A stretch of 64,000 nt of DNA. It comes from a virus. Positions 14,593 to 22,440 of the stretch are shown one piece after another. The DNA lies in IMG/VR virus record IMGVR_UViG_3300044730_000222, positions 37,846 through 101,845 of that record. One strand, written 5' to 3'. The translations under genes and the position numbers were made by a program. Each line of letters starts with the position of its first letter. Positions within the stretch are counted from its first letter, which is position 1. The notes under the pieces were generated by a model. That model searched no databases. It saw only the letters and a list, made by a program, of their open reading frames with translations, and had not been told where the DNA came from.

Positions 14593-14796
14593 TTATATCA
14601 TTATTCTAACTACGTGTTGACATGGGTCGCCTCCTGCTTCCCATTCTTCTAACTCTTCTTCACTCATGTATTGATAGCCACCATCATGAGTATTACAAAA
14701 AGGTTCTGTTACCCAGCCTCTTTCAATACCGTTTTGTAGCCAAATGCCAAACTCCTGATCCTCTGGAGTTAGATCTTCTTCATGAGTATTATTCAT
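14593..14796 (-). CDS. small acidic conserved protein
   Basis: A 67-residue acidic protein with GIERGWVTEPFCNTHDGGYQ and EEELEEWEAGGDPCQHVVR, each with a conserved Cys. Similar short proteins occur in actinobacteria and their phages; function unknown. TATACT six bases upstream of the ATG indicates leaderless expression. Confidence 0.65.
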   Translation of the reverse strand: MNNTHEEDLTPEDQEFGIWLQNGIERGWVTEPFCNTHDGGYQYMSEEELEEWEAGGDPCQHVVRIMI

Positions 14797-14802
14797 ATAT
14801 TT

Positions 14803-14808
14803 AGTATA
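14803..14808 (-). promoter_or_regulatory. -10 promoter, leaderless
   Basis: TATACT on the minus strand, six bases from the ATG at 14796. No TGn extension and no clear -35. Confidence 0.5.
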
Positions 14809-14811
14809 TAC

Positions 14812-15345
14812 CTAAATGCTCAGAATGTCAATAGGGCCTTTGCAAGATGGGGAGTGATTAATAGCAGCCTGAACTGCTGCTGCTGCTCTTTTTCGTGTAT
14901 CTTTTGTTTTTTGTGTAGCATAAAGTGAGCCTAATGCAATATCTCCACCAGAACCCATTGTTAAATAATCTTGTTCGTATTGCGTTAATGACATGTCACC
15001 AGAACTATGCTCATAGATTTTGCCACGAACACAAATTATCATACCAAAATCAGCGGTTGATGTTGTGTCTACCCACCATTCTTCATAAAATTTTCTGAGG
15101 GCTTTAAGAAATCTACTATACATAAATTTATCAATACTGCCACGACCTTCAAATTCTGGCGGTACAAATAAATGTCTTATTCTATCTCCATCCATTGATC
15201 CAGCATATCCAAACAGATAGCCTTCTTTTTTCCAAATCTTTGGACTTGATCCAACACTAATAGAGTTGTCATCTGAAATACCACGATCACCAGCCATCCA
15301 GATTTTGTTGTCTATTTTATCTCTTACAGCAACTATACAAGTCAT
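14812..15345 (-). CDS. proteasome-like Ntn hydrolase
   Basis: A 177-residue protein of the Ntn-hydrolase fold, resembling proteasome beta/HslV subunits. The sequence MTCIVAVRD would expose Thr2 as the N-terminal nucleophile after Met removal. IWMAGDRGISDD supplies the D-x-G motif, GYLFGYAGSMDGDRIRH the characteristic second hairpin, and LTMGSGGDIALGSL the glycine-rich strand. No proteasome alpha subunit or ATPase is seen nearby. The phage version may be a self-assembling peptidase or a decoy; the function is unproven. The ATG overlaps the previous stop as ATGA. Confidence 0.8.
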   Translation of the reverse strand: MTCIVAVRDKIDNKIWMAGDRGISDDNSISVGSSPKIWKKEGYLFGYAGSMDGDRIRHLFVPPEFEGRGSIDKFMYSRFLKALRKFYEEWWVDTTSTADFGMIICVRGKIYEHSSGDMSLTQYEQDYLTMGSGGDIALGSLYATQKTKDTRKRAAAAVQAAINHSPSCKGPIDILSI

Positions 15346-16138
15346 TTATTTTTCCTAGGCAATTGATGATCTAAAAATTTATTTTTTCTTATATCCATAC
15401 CTCTGTAATATAGTTTGTCCTGTCCAAGATTATTGTTATTTCTGTTATCCCTATCTATATTATGTTCATTAATTATGTCTAATTCTTCATTAATTGCTGA
15501 TTCCTCTAAAATATCATATGCATTTTCTAACTTAAAAGAATCACAAAAGTATCTTGGTATAGGAAGTATTCCCATTATTGGATAGTTCTTTTTTACAGTA
15601 ATTGGAGAATTTATAAGATCTATTTTAAAATTTAGTGTAAATGTAAATTTTAAATTATCTGTTTCTATAACACCAGTCATTGGGCTTATTCCAGGTAATG
15701 GAAAATTTGGTGCTGCAATTGTCATTAAATTAACCCCTGGAGGAGTTTTTAAAACTACTGGAAAATGAGCGGTAAAAATTCCATGTCCAAATTCTGACTT
15801 TAAATGAACATGGTTCATATCATATGGAGCATCACTATCATTTTCTGCAAATATTTTAATAGCATCTTCTCCATCGTTACCGTCCCATACAACAGTAAAA
15901 GTAAAAGGAACACTAAAGGCAAATCCCTGCATATTACCTATTGATAATGGCAAACATCTATAAAAATTAGCAGTAAACCATTCTCTTTCATGACTTTCAT
16001 TTAATGGTTTTAAAAAAGTTGAAATATCTCCATCAAATCTATTTAAATTATTGCCTGGAGTCAAAGGTATAAATGCAACGGTTTTATCTGGAATATTTAA
16101 CACAAAAAAGTTTCCAATGTTTTTAAATAAAAAGTCAT
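15342..16138 (-). CDS. DUF6065-like protein, paralogue 3, with apparent -1 frameshift
   Basis: The main frame (15342-16103, 253 residues from a GTG with no ribosome binding site) resembles DUF6065: ANFYRCLPLSIGNMQGFAFS, SEFGHGIFTAHFPVVLKTPP, TGVIETDNLKFTFTLNFKID, and NYPIMGILPIPR. TPPG, GVIETD and the late proline strand align with paralogues 1 and 2. The only start with a good AAGGAG is an ATG at 16138, in another frame, which reaches a stop after 13 codons. The heptamer T-TTT-TTG at the T6 run (16104-16109) would let a -1 slip join the two. Otherwise the gene carries an indel or uses the weak GTG. Confidence 0.6.
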
Positions 16139-16166
16139 TCTAACTCCTTAGTTTTCTTGTCTTTAT

Positions 16167-16175
16167 AGTATATCA
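16167..16175 (-). promoter_or_regulatory. extended -10 promoter
   Basis: TGATATACT on the minus strand between the endolysin gene and the DUF6065-like paralogue 3. The leader of about 25 bases ends in AAGGAG before the ATG at 16138. This supports 16138 as the true translation start. Confidence 0.6.
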
Positions 16176-16202
16176 GACAGATTTTTGTAAGTCAAATACC
16201 GT

Positions 16203-16778
16203 TTATTTTACAGTTTGTCCACAAGTTGGACAAGTCTTTGTTTCACTAACAGGATTAGCAGTCTTTGCTTCTCCTGCTCCTTTAAATTTAGGACGACCAA
16301 AGCCTACGATAGAAATCATAACCCCAGCCTTATTTTTCTTGTAGGCACGAAGTTGTTTGCAAACTTCTCCACCATTTCTTTGGCTTCCCTTTTTACTTGA
16401 AGATGTATTTCCTTCAATGCACCAAACAGTTCCATCTTCATTATCTTTAATAACAATACCAACATGAGAAATACGATCTACGCCATCTCCTGGAAAATCA
16501 AAATACGCAATATCTCCTGGTTCTGGATCACATATTTGTGCATCGTACCAACGTCCTGATTTCTTAAATGCTGCTGCACCTGAAGGAGTGTAAACAGTAT
16601 TAGGAACTTTTACTCCTGCTTGATCTGCACACCACATTACGAAACTTCCACACCAAGGTTGAAAGTCTGACTTAGTAAACTTGCCATACTTTGTTTCATT
16701 ATCTTTTGGACCTTCAATAGTTCCAACTTCTGCTTTAGCAACTTCAATAAGTTTTGCTGCTGTTCCCATATCTGCCAT
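16203..16778 (-). CDS. CHAP-domain endolysin
   Basis: A 191-residue peptidoglycan hydrolase. The CHAP catalytic residues are C43 in QPWCGSFVMWCAD, H105 in ISHVGIV and an acidic E122 in IEGNTSS; DPEPGDIAYFDF is the conserved CHAP turn. The C-terminus ends in a small CPTCGQTVK zinc-ribbon-like piece. There is no signal peptide, so release would depend on a holin. The 17-kb region next to it carries candidate membrane partners. Confidence 0.88.
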   Translation of the reverse strand: MADMGTAAKLIEVAKAEVGTIEGPKDNETKYGKFTKSDFQPWCGSFVMWCADQAGVKVPNTVYTPSGAAAFKKSGRWYDAQICDPEPGDIAYFDFPGDGVDRISHVGIVIKDNEDGTVWCIEGNTSSSKKGSQRNGGEVCKQLRAYKKNKAGVMISIVGFGRPKFKGAGEAKTANPVSETKTCPTCGQTVK

Positions 16779-16780
16779 GA

Positions 16781-17191
16781 TTAATCCTTATCCCAATCTT
16801 CATCTACTGGTAGTTCATCTGGCATCTGATTATTAGGTTTAGTAGATACTACTTCTTCTACTTCGTCTACCGTTTTTTCAGCAACCTCTGACAAATCAGA
16901 AACCTGACTTACACTGTTGTTTTTTTCTTCAATAGCATTAATCATTTCTTGTGCACCGCTACGACCAATCAGCAAACCTGCGAGGGTACCAGTAATAAAT
17001 GTCGCAACACTACCAAGAACATTAAAAAACATCTTATCATTTTCAGATTGTGCTGTTACTGGTTGTGAAACAAAAACCAAGGCATATAGAATACCCATGG
17101 TTGTAAATAATAAAATTGCCCCTAAAATAATCCCTAAAATAAATTTTAATCTTGCATCTAAATCAGATGGGGTTAGTCTTGGCTTACTCAT
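16781..17191 (-). CDS. two-TM membrane protein, holin candidate
   Basis: A 136-residue protein with a basic N-terminus and two transmembrane helices (FILGIILGAILLFTTMGILY, residues 17-36; NVLGSVATFITGTLAGLLIG, about 57-76). A long acidic cytoplasmic tail follows. The pair of helices and the location immediately upstream of the endolysin make it a holin candidate, though the acidic tail is unusual. Confidence 0.6.
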   Translation of the reverse strand: MSKPRLTPSDLDARLKFILGIILGAILLFTTMGILYALVFVSQPVTAQSENDKMFFNVLGSVATFITGTLAGLLIGRSGAQEMINAIEEKNNSVSQVSDLSEVAEKTVDEVEEVVSTKPNNQMPDELPVDEDWDKD

Positions 17192-17411
17192 TGTTTGTCT
17201 CTTCCTCTATTACGCTCTCATTTGATGTTCCGTTTACAACATCTTCCCCTACCAAATCTTCTGGACAAGCACCGTTTACTGTACAAATTGGTGGCTTGCA
17301 TTCAGGGTTACCCCAATTGGCTGGATCTTGGCAAGGATAGCGGTAGTGACCATCATAGCCACATCCCACAAGCAATACTCCAAGAAAAGCAGTTAGGATT
17401 ATTTTTACCAT
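17184..17411 (-). CDS. small lipoprotein
   Basis: A 75-residue lipoprotein. The start is set at the ATG at 17411, seven bases after TATAAT, because the upstream in-frame ATG lies inside the -10. MVKIILTAFLGVLLVGC has a perfect lipobox (LVGC), so the mature protein begins at C17. The conserved segment GYDGHYRYPCQDPANWGNPE is seen in many aquatic phage lipoproteins of unknown role, possibly lysis-related. An acidic tail follows. Confidence 0.75.
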   Translation of the reverse strand: MVKIILTAFLGVLLVGCGYDGHYRYPCQDPANWGNPECKPPICTVNGACPEDLVGEDVVNGTSNESVIEEETNNE

Positions 17412-17418
17412 ACCCACC

Positions 17419-17427
17419 ATTATAGCA
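17419..17427 (-). promoter_or_regulatory. extended -10 promoter, leaderless (lipoprotein)
   Basis: TGCTATAAT on the minus strand. It overlaps an upstream in-frame ATG and lies seven bases from the ATG at 17411, fixing the start. Confidence 0.65.
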
Positions 17428-17428
17428 G

Positions 17429-17809
17429 TTATTCGTCTTTTTCCTCACGAAGGGGTATTGTGACAAGCCATAAAATAGTAGCCGCTATTGTGGAAATTCC
17501 TACGATTTGTTGGGCGGTACCAGTAAGAGTAAGCCATGCAATAAAGAATCCTAGCAGTGTCCATACCTGAGCAATGCTTTCTTTTACAGCCTTACCAAAC
17601 CATACAACAAAGCCCTTAACAAGCCTATAAGCCAATCCTGGAGCCTTTTTGAGTAGGTCTATAGCCTTTATTAAGGCTGGCTTTGCCTTATTAAGTAAAG
17701 GCTTAGCCTTCTCAAGTAAAGGTTTAAGGTTTGGTGTTTTTACCTTAATACCCTTTATTTTGCCAATAAGGGACTTTGCTTGATTAACTAACTTATCTAT
17801 CATTGTCAT
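17429..17809 (-). CDS. amphipathic-helix membrane protein
   Basis: A 126-residue protein. The first half is a lysine-rich amphipathic region with a short repeat (LKPLLEKAKPLLNKAKPALI). A hydrophobic half follows, with two likely membrane helices (VWTLLGFFIAWLTLTGTA and GISTIAATILWLVTIPL). GGAGG lies upstream, overlapping the end of the previous gene (TTATAATATG). It may be a membrane-active lysis protein; not recognised. Confidence 0.55.
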   Translation of the reverse strand: MTMIDKLVNQAKSLIGKIKGIKVKTPNLKPLLEKAKPLLNKAKPALIKAIDLLKKAPGLAYRLVKGFVVWFGKAVKESIAQVWTLLGFFIAWLTLTGTAQQIVGISTIAATILWLVTIPLREEKDE

Positions 17810-17810
17810 A

Positions 17811-19427
17811 TTATAACCTCCTTAGTGACATAACAGAACTAACTATGTTGGATACCAGAATTACTGGGATAATAACTTCTTGAGCCTTTTCCCTCTGGTC
17901 ATCCGTCATATCTTTGCCCCATTCTGAAGGGCTAAATACTTTGTCAAAATCTATATCTGTCAGTACTCCCAAAGGATCTGATAAAAATGCCTCTGTTTGA
18001 AGTTCAGTAACAGCATCTGCCAGAGTGTATGGCATAGGAGCATTTTCATTGTCTGCTGACATTTCTGCAAATTGAACCACTGCTGTAGCAACTGAAGGAT
18101 TGTCTTTCGCCATTTCAGCAATCAATGCAATCTCTTCTGTTTTAACTCCAAGATCTAAAGCAAAAGATTTTTTATTTTCTGGAGATAATTCAATTAAAAG
18201 ATTGGATACAGCAGCCATTAATTTAGAATCATTTACACTAATTAATTTATTTAGTTTATTGAGTTCTTCTTCTGATATACCGTTTTTATTTATATCATCC
18301 GTGTTATCATTATCAGATAATGGACCTACAACTTCTTCGTCAACAGGTTGCTCAGGTTCAGGCTCTTGAATTGAATCTGTACCCTCTGGCTGAGATGAAG
18401 GCTCTTCTGAGGGCTCTGGAGTTGGATCAGTCTCTTCGCTCTCCCCATCTGTGGTATCAGGGCTTGGAGAAGGAGTGGACTCATCTGGTTCAGTTTGCTC
18501 AGGATCATCAGGAAATCTTGGATCCTCTGGAGTAATTACTTCTGGTTCTACTTCAACATCTGGATCTGGAAAATCTGGTTCTTCTGTTGGTTCAGGTTCA
18601 GGTTCTTCTGTCGGCTCAGTAGTTGGTTCTGGTTCTGGCTCATTAACTTCTTCGCCATTTATTGCTGCAATAAGATTATTAAGATTGGCAATGTCATTTG
18701 CTAGGGTAACTGCTTCAACAATTTCTGCTTGTACTTCTTCTGGAGTCAATGGCTCTTCTGTGGGTGTTGGCGTAGGCTCTGGAATTGGTTCTGGTGCTAA
18801 GGTTGGAGTTGGATCTCCAGCCTGTATTTGCGTAGCACCCCATGCTTCAAGAGAAACTATTGAGCCATCATGCAGACGAACCCCAGTTCTAAGATTTTGA
18901 TACTCAGGTCCTTGATAACTATACGAAACTGCCAAGCCACCAGTATTTGTAATTGCTACTAATATATTAACTGTGCTTGGCTCTGCTCCGTAATTTCCAA
19001 ATGGAACCATATTAAGATTTAATTGAAACCCGCCTTCTGAATAATATATATCTAAACCAGTTGTATTGCTTACTCCTGGAAACCAGTCCATTGAATATAA
19101 AGAGATAGATGGTGTATTTGGATAAGCCCAGTATGTATTATCTGGTTGTCCAAATGTAATTATAGAGTTTGTTGTTGCATAAATGTTTTCATACTGTACC
19201 CCGTCAAAAGTAACGGTGGTTGCAATTGGTATTTGATAAGATGTGTCGTCACCTGAGCAAGTATCCATATGATGCACTATAGGTTCAGCATCGCCTTCAT
19301 ATGCTGCTGCTATGGTTTGTGATTGAATATAGTTGACACAAGTTGCGTGTGCATTTTCTGGAAAACCAAAAAGACTTGCAAATAAAATTCCCACCACTGT
19401 GATTATGCGTAGGATTTTTTTGTTTAT
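17811..19427 (-). CDS. exported surface protein with Pro/Glu/Thr-rich linker, probable ATA start
   Basis: The nearest canonical start (GTG 19397) lacks a ribosome binding site and would remove the positive end of the signal peptide. An in-frame ATA at 19427 lies eight bases after AGGAG and gives NKKILRIITVVGILFASLFG...AHA, a complete signal peptide, so ATA initiation is proposed (538 residues). After it come a beta-rich domain (TTNSIITFGQPDNTYWAYPN), about 150 residues of Pro/Glu/Thr repeats (EPEPEPTTEPTEEPEPEPTE), a helical domain, and a C-terminal hydrophobic helix IIPVILVSNIVSSVM plus RR. That is the layout of a membrane-anchored surface protein, rare in phages. Confidence 0.65.
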   Translation of the reverse strand: MNKKILRIITVVGILFASLFGFPENAHATCVNYIQSQTIAAAYEGDAEPIVHHMDTCSGDDTSYQIPIATTVTFDGVQYENIYATTNSIITFGQPDNTYWAYPNTPSISLYSMDWFPGVSNTTGLDIYYSEGGFQLNLNMVPFGNYGAEPSTVNILVAITNTGGLAVSYSYQGPEYQNLRTGVRLHDGSIVSLEAWGATQIQAGDPTPTLAPEPIPEPTPTPTEEPLTPEEVQAEIVEAVTLANDIANLNNLIAAINGEEVNEPEPEPTTEPTEEPEPEPTEEPDFPDPDVEVEPEVITPEDPRFPDDPEQTEPDESTPSPSPDTTDGESEETDPTPEPSEEPSSQPEGTDSIQEPEPEQPVDEEVVGPLSDNDNTDDINKNGISEEELNKLNKLISVNDSKLMAAVSNLLIELSPENKKSFALDLGVKTEEIALIAEMAKDNPSVATAVVQFAEMSADNENAPMPYTLADAVTELQTEAFLSDPLGVLTDIDFDKVFSPSEWGKDMTDDQREKAQEVIIPVILVSNIVSSVMSLRRL

Positions 19428-19442
19428 TTAGGGCACTCCTAA

Positions 19443-19458
19443 TTAACTAGTTAGTTAA
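19443..19458 (-). promoter_or_regulatory. palindrome in leader of surface-protein gene
   Basis: Perfect inverted repeat TTAACTA-GT-TAGTTAA between the -10 (19463) and the ribosome binding site, a position suited to an operator. Confidence 0.45.
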
Positions 19459-19462
19459 TCAT

Positions 19463-19471
19463 ATTATACCA
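19463..19471 (-). promoter_or_regulatory. extended -10 promoter for surface-protein gene
   Basis: TGGTATAAT on the minus strand; a second TATAAT overlaps upstream (19471-19476). It directly follows the terminator of the preceding gene. Confidence 0.6.
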
Positions 19472-19476
19472 TTATA

Positions 19477-19504
19477 AAGAAAAAGGCGCAGATTTCTCTG
19501 CGCC
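19477..19504 (-). terminator. rho-independent terminator
   Basis: GGCGCAGA-N4-TCTGCGCC, a perfect 8-bp stem (19485-19504), followed on the minus strand by TTTTTCTTT. It lies just after the stop of the 19524-20642 gene. Confidence 0.85.
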
Positions 19505-19523
19505 CTAGTCTTTAATTTGTTAA

Positions 19524-20642
19524 TTACTTAACAAGTGTAACCTTTGCTGAAGGGTTTTTCTTATTCCACTTCTTAGCAAGATCATTGAATGCCTTCTTCA
19601 TTGCAGCAATTGCAGCATTTGAATCAGCAAGAGCCTTTGCATTCTCAGCCTTAACAGCATCTAGTTCTACCTTAGCAGCAGCCTTAGCATCTGAAATAGC
19701 CTTATCTGAAGCAACCTTAGCGGTTACAGCATCAGCCTTTAGAGTTACAACTTCTGCCTTAAGAGCAAGAATTTCTGCATCAGCAGCAGCCTTTGCATCA
19801 GCAAGAGCCTTAGCAGCAGCAGCCTTCTCAGCAGCGAGTGCAGCAGCAGATGCTACCTTCTCAGCAGCAAGTGCAGCAGCAAGATCAACTGTTGAAACAA
19901 TTGCAGATGCAGATGTTACTGCAGTAGCAAGTGTTGGAACAGCGGTTGGTGCTGTAATTGATGCTCCAACAGCAGATGATCCACCAGTTGCTGGAAGTGT
20001 GATCTTTGAAGTATAAAGACCAGTTGTAACTGTAGATGTTTCTACAGTACCAGCAGTTGCATTAATTGCTGTGAATGTTGGAGCAGTTGCTTTTGGATTA
20101 CCAAAAATATCTGTAACAGTAGCAGAAGCAGTTACGGTTCCACCAATATTTCCTGAAGCAGGAACAGATAGTGCAACATTAAATGCTGGTCCAGCAATAC
20201 CCTTTACATAAAGAGTTGTGCTTGCACCAAGAACAGAAACTGTAACAGCAGAAGCACTTGTGCTTGTTGTATATAGATATGCAACAGCAGTAGTTGATGC
20301 TGGAGTTACTGTTAAAGAAGATACGCCAGAAGCCGAATTAGGCGCTGGAGTAAGAGTTGTAAGCAACTTAGCGTTGCCAGTTGTAGCAAATGTAACTGGT
20401 GTTCCAGATACAACAGTTGCTGTAAGAGTTAGTACCTCAGAAGTTGCGGTAGCGGTATCGCTAATAACATTATCAAAAGGAACATTTACTGTAAGTGGCG
20501 CTGTAGCAGATCCAGTGTCAGCATCAACGGCTTTCGTTGTTACTGCTACTGATACTGTGTTGGCACTTGCAGGTGTTGCAACAATTGTGCCCAAAGTCAT
20601 GGCTGCAACCAGACCAAGAGCAATTTTCTTAAATGAATTCAT
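19524..20642 (-). CDS. exported Ig-like/coiled-coil surface protein
   Basis: A 372-residue protein with a signal peptide (KKIALGLVAAMTLGTIVATP, cleaved near ASA). About 210 residues of Ala/Thr/Val-rich beta sequence with bacterial Ig-like character follow (VTASATVTDIFGNPKATAPT), then an alanine-rich coiled coil (AALAAEKVASAAALAAEKAA) and a basic C-terminus KKWNKKNPSAKVTLVK. It resembles S-layer-like or secreted surface proteins of actinobacteria, so capture from a host is plausible. AAGGAG precedes the ATG, and it has its own terminator. It sits between the terminase and lysis genes. Confidence 0.7.
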   Translation of the reverse strand: MNSFKKIALGLVAAMTLGTIVATPASANTVSVAVTTKAVDADTGSATAPLTVNVPFDNVISDTATATSEVLTLTATVVSGTPVTFATTGNAKLLTTLTPAPNSASGVSSLTVTPASTTAVAYLYTTSTSASAVTVSVLGASTTLYVKGIAGPAFNVALSVPASGNIGGTVTASATVTDIFGNPKATAPTFTAINATAGTVETSTVTTGLYTSKITLPATGGSSAVGASITAPTAVPTLATAVTSASAIVSTVDLAAALAAEKVASAAALAAEKAAAAKALADAKAAADAEILALKAEVVTLKADAVTAKVASDKAISDAKAAAKVELDAVKAENAKALADSNAAIAAMKKAFNDLAKKWNKKNPSAKVTLVK

Positions 20643-20658
20643 TTTTCTCCTTGTTTAT

Positions 20659-22440
20659 TTAAATTAGTTTATATTCATTTAGAAACTCCTGAATATCTTC
20701 AGGAATCTCCTTGTTATCCAATTCTACCATAGCCTTCTGCTTATCCGCAAGTCGGCTGGCAGAACTCCAAGTATGAACCTCAATTTCTAGATTAGAGTCC
20801 TTACTTGTATGGGATATTGCTCCAAATACCGCCCCACAAACGGCATCTGCCAAGTCCTTAGATTTCTTGCGTGGATGATCAACTCTATTATTTTTCATAA
20901 TTTTAAGTTCACTCATCTCCTCAAGCAATAAAGGAATCATGGGCATTGCAATTCTCTCTTCATATATCATCATGGCTAGGTCTTCATAGTGTTTTTTAGC
21001 AACAGAAACAGTCTCTGTTTTTATGCCTACCGCTTTTAATTCCTGCTGAATATCAAAGGACTGCCAGCGGTCAAAGGTGACCATGCCAATGTTAAAACCT
21101 TCTCTGCGTAAATTCTGTATCCACTTTTTAACCTCAGATAAATCTACAGGACCCTCTACCTTTGGTTCCCACCAAGCAACGGCATCTACGATAACAATTG
21201 GCGCTACCTGCTCGTAATCTTTAATTACCTGAATGTTTACCCAGCGTTCAACGTGTGCGATAGCAACAGCACACTTATCATGTCTTTGTGCAAGGTCAGC
21301 ATGGATATAATATATTTTTTCTGGATCTGGCTTAAAACCAGCATCAAATCTTCTGTGATTGTCTATAGGATTTCTTAATGTCATACACTTTTCTAGTTTT
21401 TCTTTTTGCTTAAAGAATGAATCAGAGGAATATGTGGGGGTACATAAAAATCTCATCATTGCATCGCCTATATCAGTTAAAAATGCAATCTTAAAATCAT
21501 CAATCTTTCTAGTAGGATTTACTTCCCATGTAGGTCTTTTTAATGCAAACATTCTGGGGTACTTATATGATTTGATATGGTCTTCTTCCCATACTATTTC
21601 AAATTCATTATCTGGTCCTTCTGGTAGTTCCTCATTAATAACAAACTTATATCTACGTTCTATTACATCTTTTTCCATGATTACTTCTTCATACCGTTTT
21701 GAAATAAAGTCTCCGTTGTAGCGAGGGAATGAAAGAAGAACTACTTTGCCAAGATCTGGAAAACGAGAGTCTACTGTACCTCTAAATGCTTTATATATAT
21801 TGTCAGCAGTCTTACCCTGATCATTTCCTGTTCCTACTTCTGTAACGAAGCCAGAAATTTCATCAAGTACCGCCATAAATAAGTTAAGACCCTCGTGTGA
21901 TTCACGCTCAGAGTGACCTGAGTAAACGGTAATAGATTTATCAAAACCAATAGAGTTTACCTTTGGATCATACTTTCCAGCAAACCATGGAGACTTCTCA
22001 ATCTTAGTTTTAAAACCTTTGAAGAAAACATTTTTAGCCTGCTCAGCGTTAATAGCAACGTTGATAATATCTATGGCATCACCACTTGGTTTTCCATAAT
22101 ACCTTGCAGGATCTTTAAGGCAAAGAAGTTTATAAACAACATAGGCACAAGCAACAGTAGAGACAAAGTCTTTTCCACTACCCTTTCCTAGTTGTAAAAT
22201 AATCTCATTCTTAGTATATTTAGCAAAATGTTTGTCGCCCTCTTCATGCCCCATCAACATTTGCAAATCTTCTTTACGATAGATCTGGCTCATTGCTTCA
22301 ACAATGTCATACTGAATGGCAGACAATGGCGGTTGATTTAGAAAGTCTGGAGACTCAACAAAGGTCTTTGCATCTACAGGGGTTTCTTCAAATTGATTAT
22401 CTTGAAGGGCTTCAAAGAAATCATTGAACTTGGTGGACAA
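20659..22440 (-). CDS. terL: terminase large subunit
   Basis: A 593-residue packaging ATPase/nuclease. Walker A is GKGSGKD (85-91) and Walker B is FMAVLDEIS (D193, E194). The C-terminal nuclease acidic residues are in YIHADLAQRHDKCAVAIAH, MVTFDRWQSFD and KSKDLADAVCG, the RNase H-like triad. The start is TTG, preceded by GGGGAAG inside the upstream gene, with which it overlaps by 20 bases. It drives DNA into the prohead at the portal. Confidence 0.92.
   Translation of the reverse strand: MSTKFNDFFEALQDNQFEETPVDAKTFVESPDFLNQPPLSAIQYDIVEAMSQIYRKEDLQMLMGHEEGDKHFAKYTKNEIILQLGKGSGKDFVSTVACAYVVYKLLCLKDPARYYGKPSGDAIDIINVAINAEQAKNVFFKGFKTKIEKSPWFAGKYDPKVNSIGFDKSITVYSGHSERESHEGLNLFMAVLDEISGFVTEVGTGNDQGKTADNIYKAFRGTVDSRFPDLGKVVLLSFPRYNGDFISKRYEEVIMEKDVIERRYKFVINEELPEGPDNEFEIVWEEDHIKSYKYPRMFALKRPTWEVNPTRKIDDFKIAFLTDIGDAMMRFLCTPTYSSDSFFKQKEKLEKCMTLRNPIDNHRRFDAGFKPDPEKIYYIHADLAQRHDKCAVAIAHVERWVNIQVIKDYEQVAPIVIVDAVAWWEPKVEGPVDLSEVKKWIQNLRREGFNIGMVTFDRWQSFDIQQELKAVGIKTETVSVAKKHYEDLAMMIYEERIAMPMIPLLLEEMSELKIMKNNRVDHPRKKSKDLADAVCGAVFGAISHTSKDSNLEIEVHTWSSASRLADKQKAMVELDNKEIPEDIQEFLNEYKLI

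Noticed and set aside
18451-18900. Plus-strand Gly/Ser-rich frame opposite the surface-protein gene
   Set aside because: Mirror of the Pro/Glu/Thr repeat codons on the minus strand; no start signals.
20218-20667. Plus-strand frame opposite the Ig-like protein gene
   Set aside because: Arises from Ala/Thr/Val codon bias of the real gene; no ribosome binding site and runs into terL sequence.
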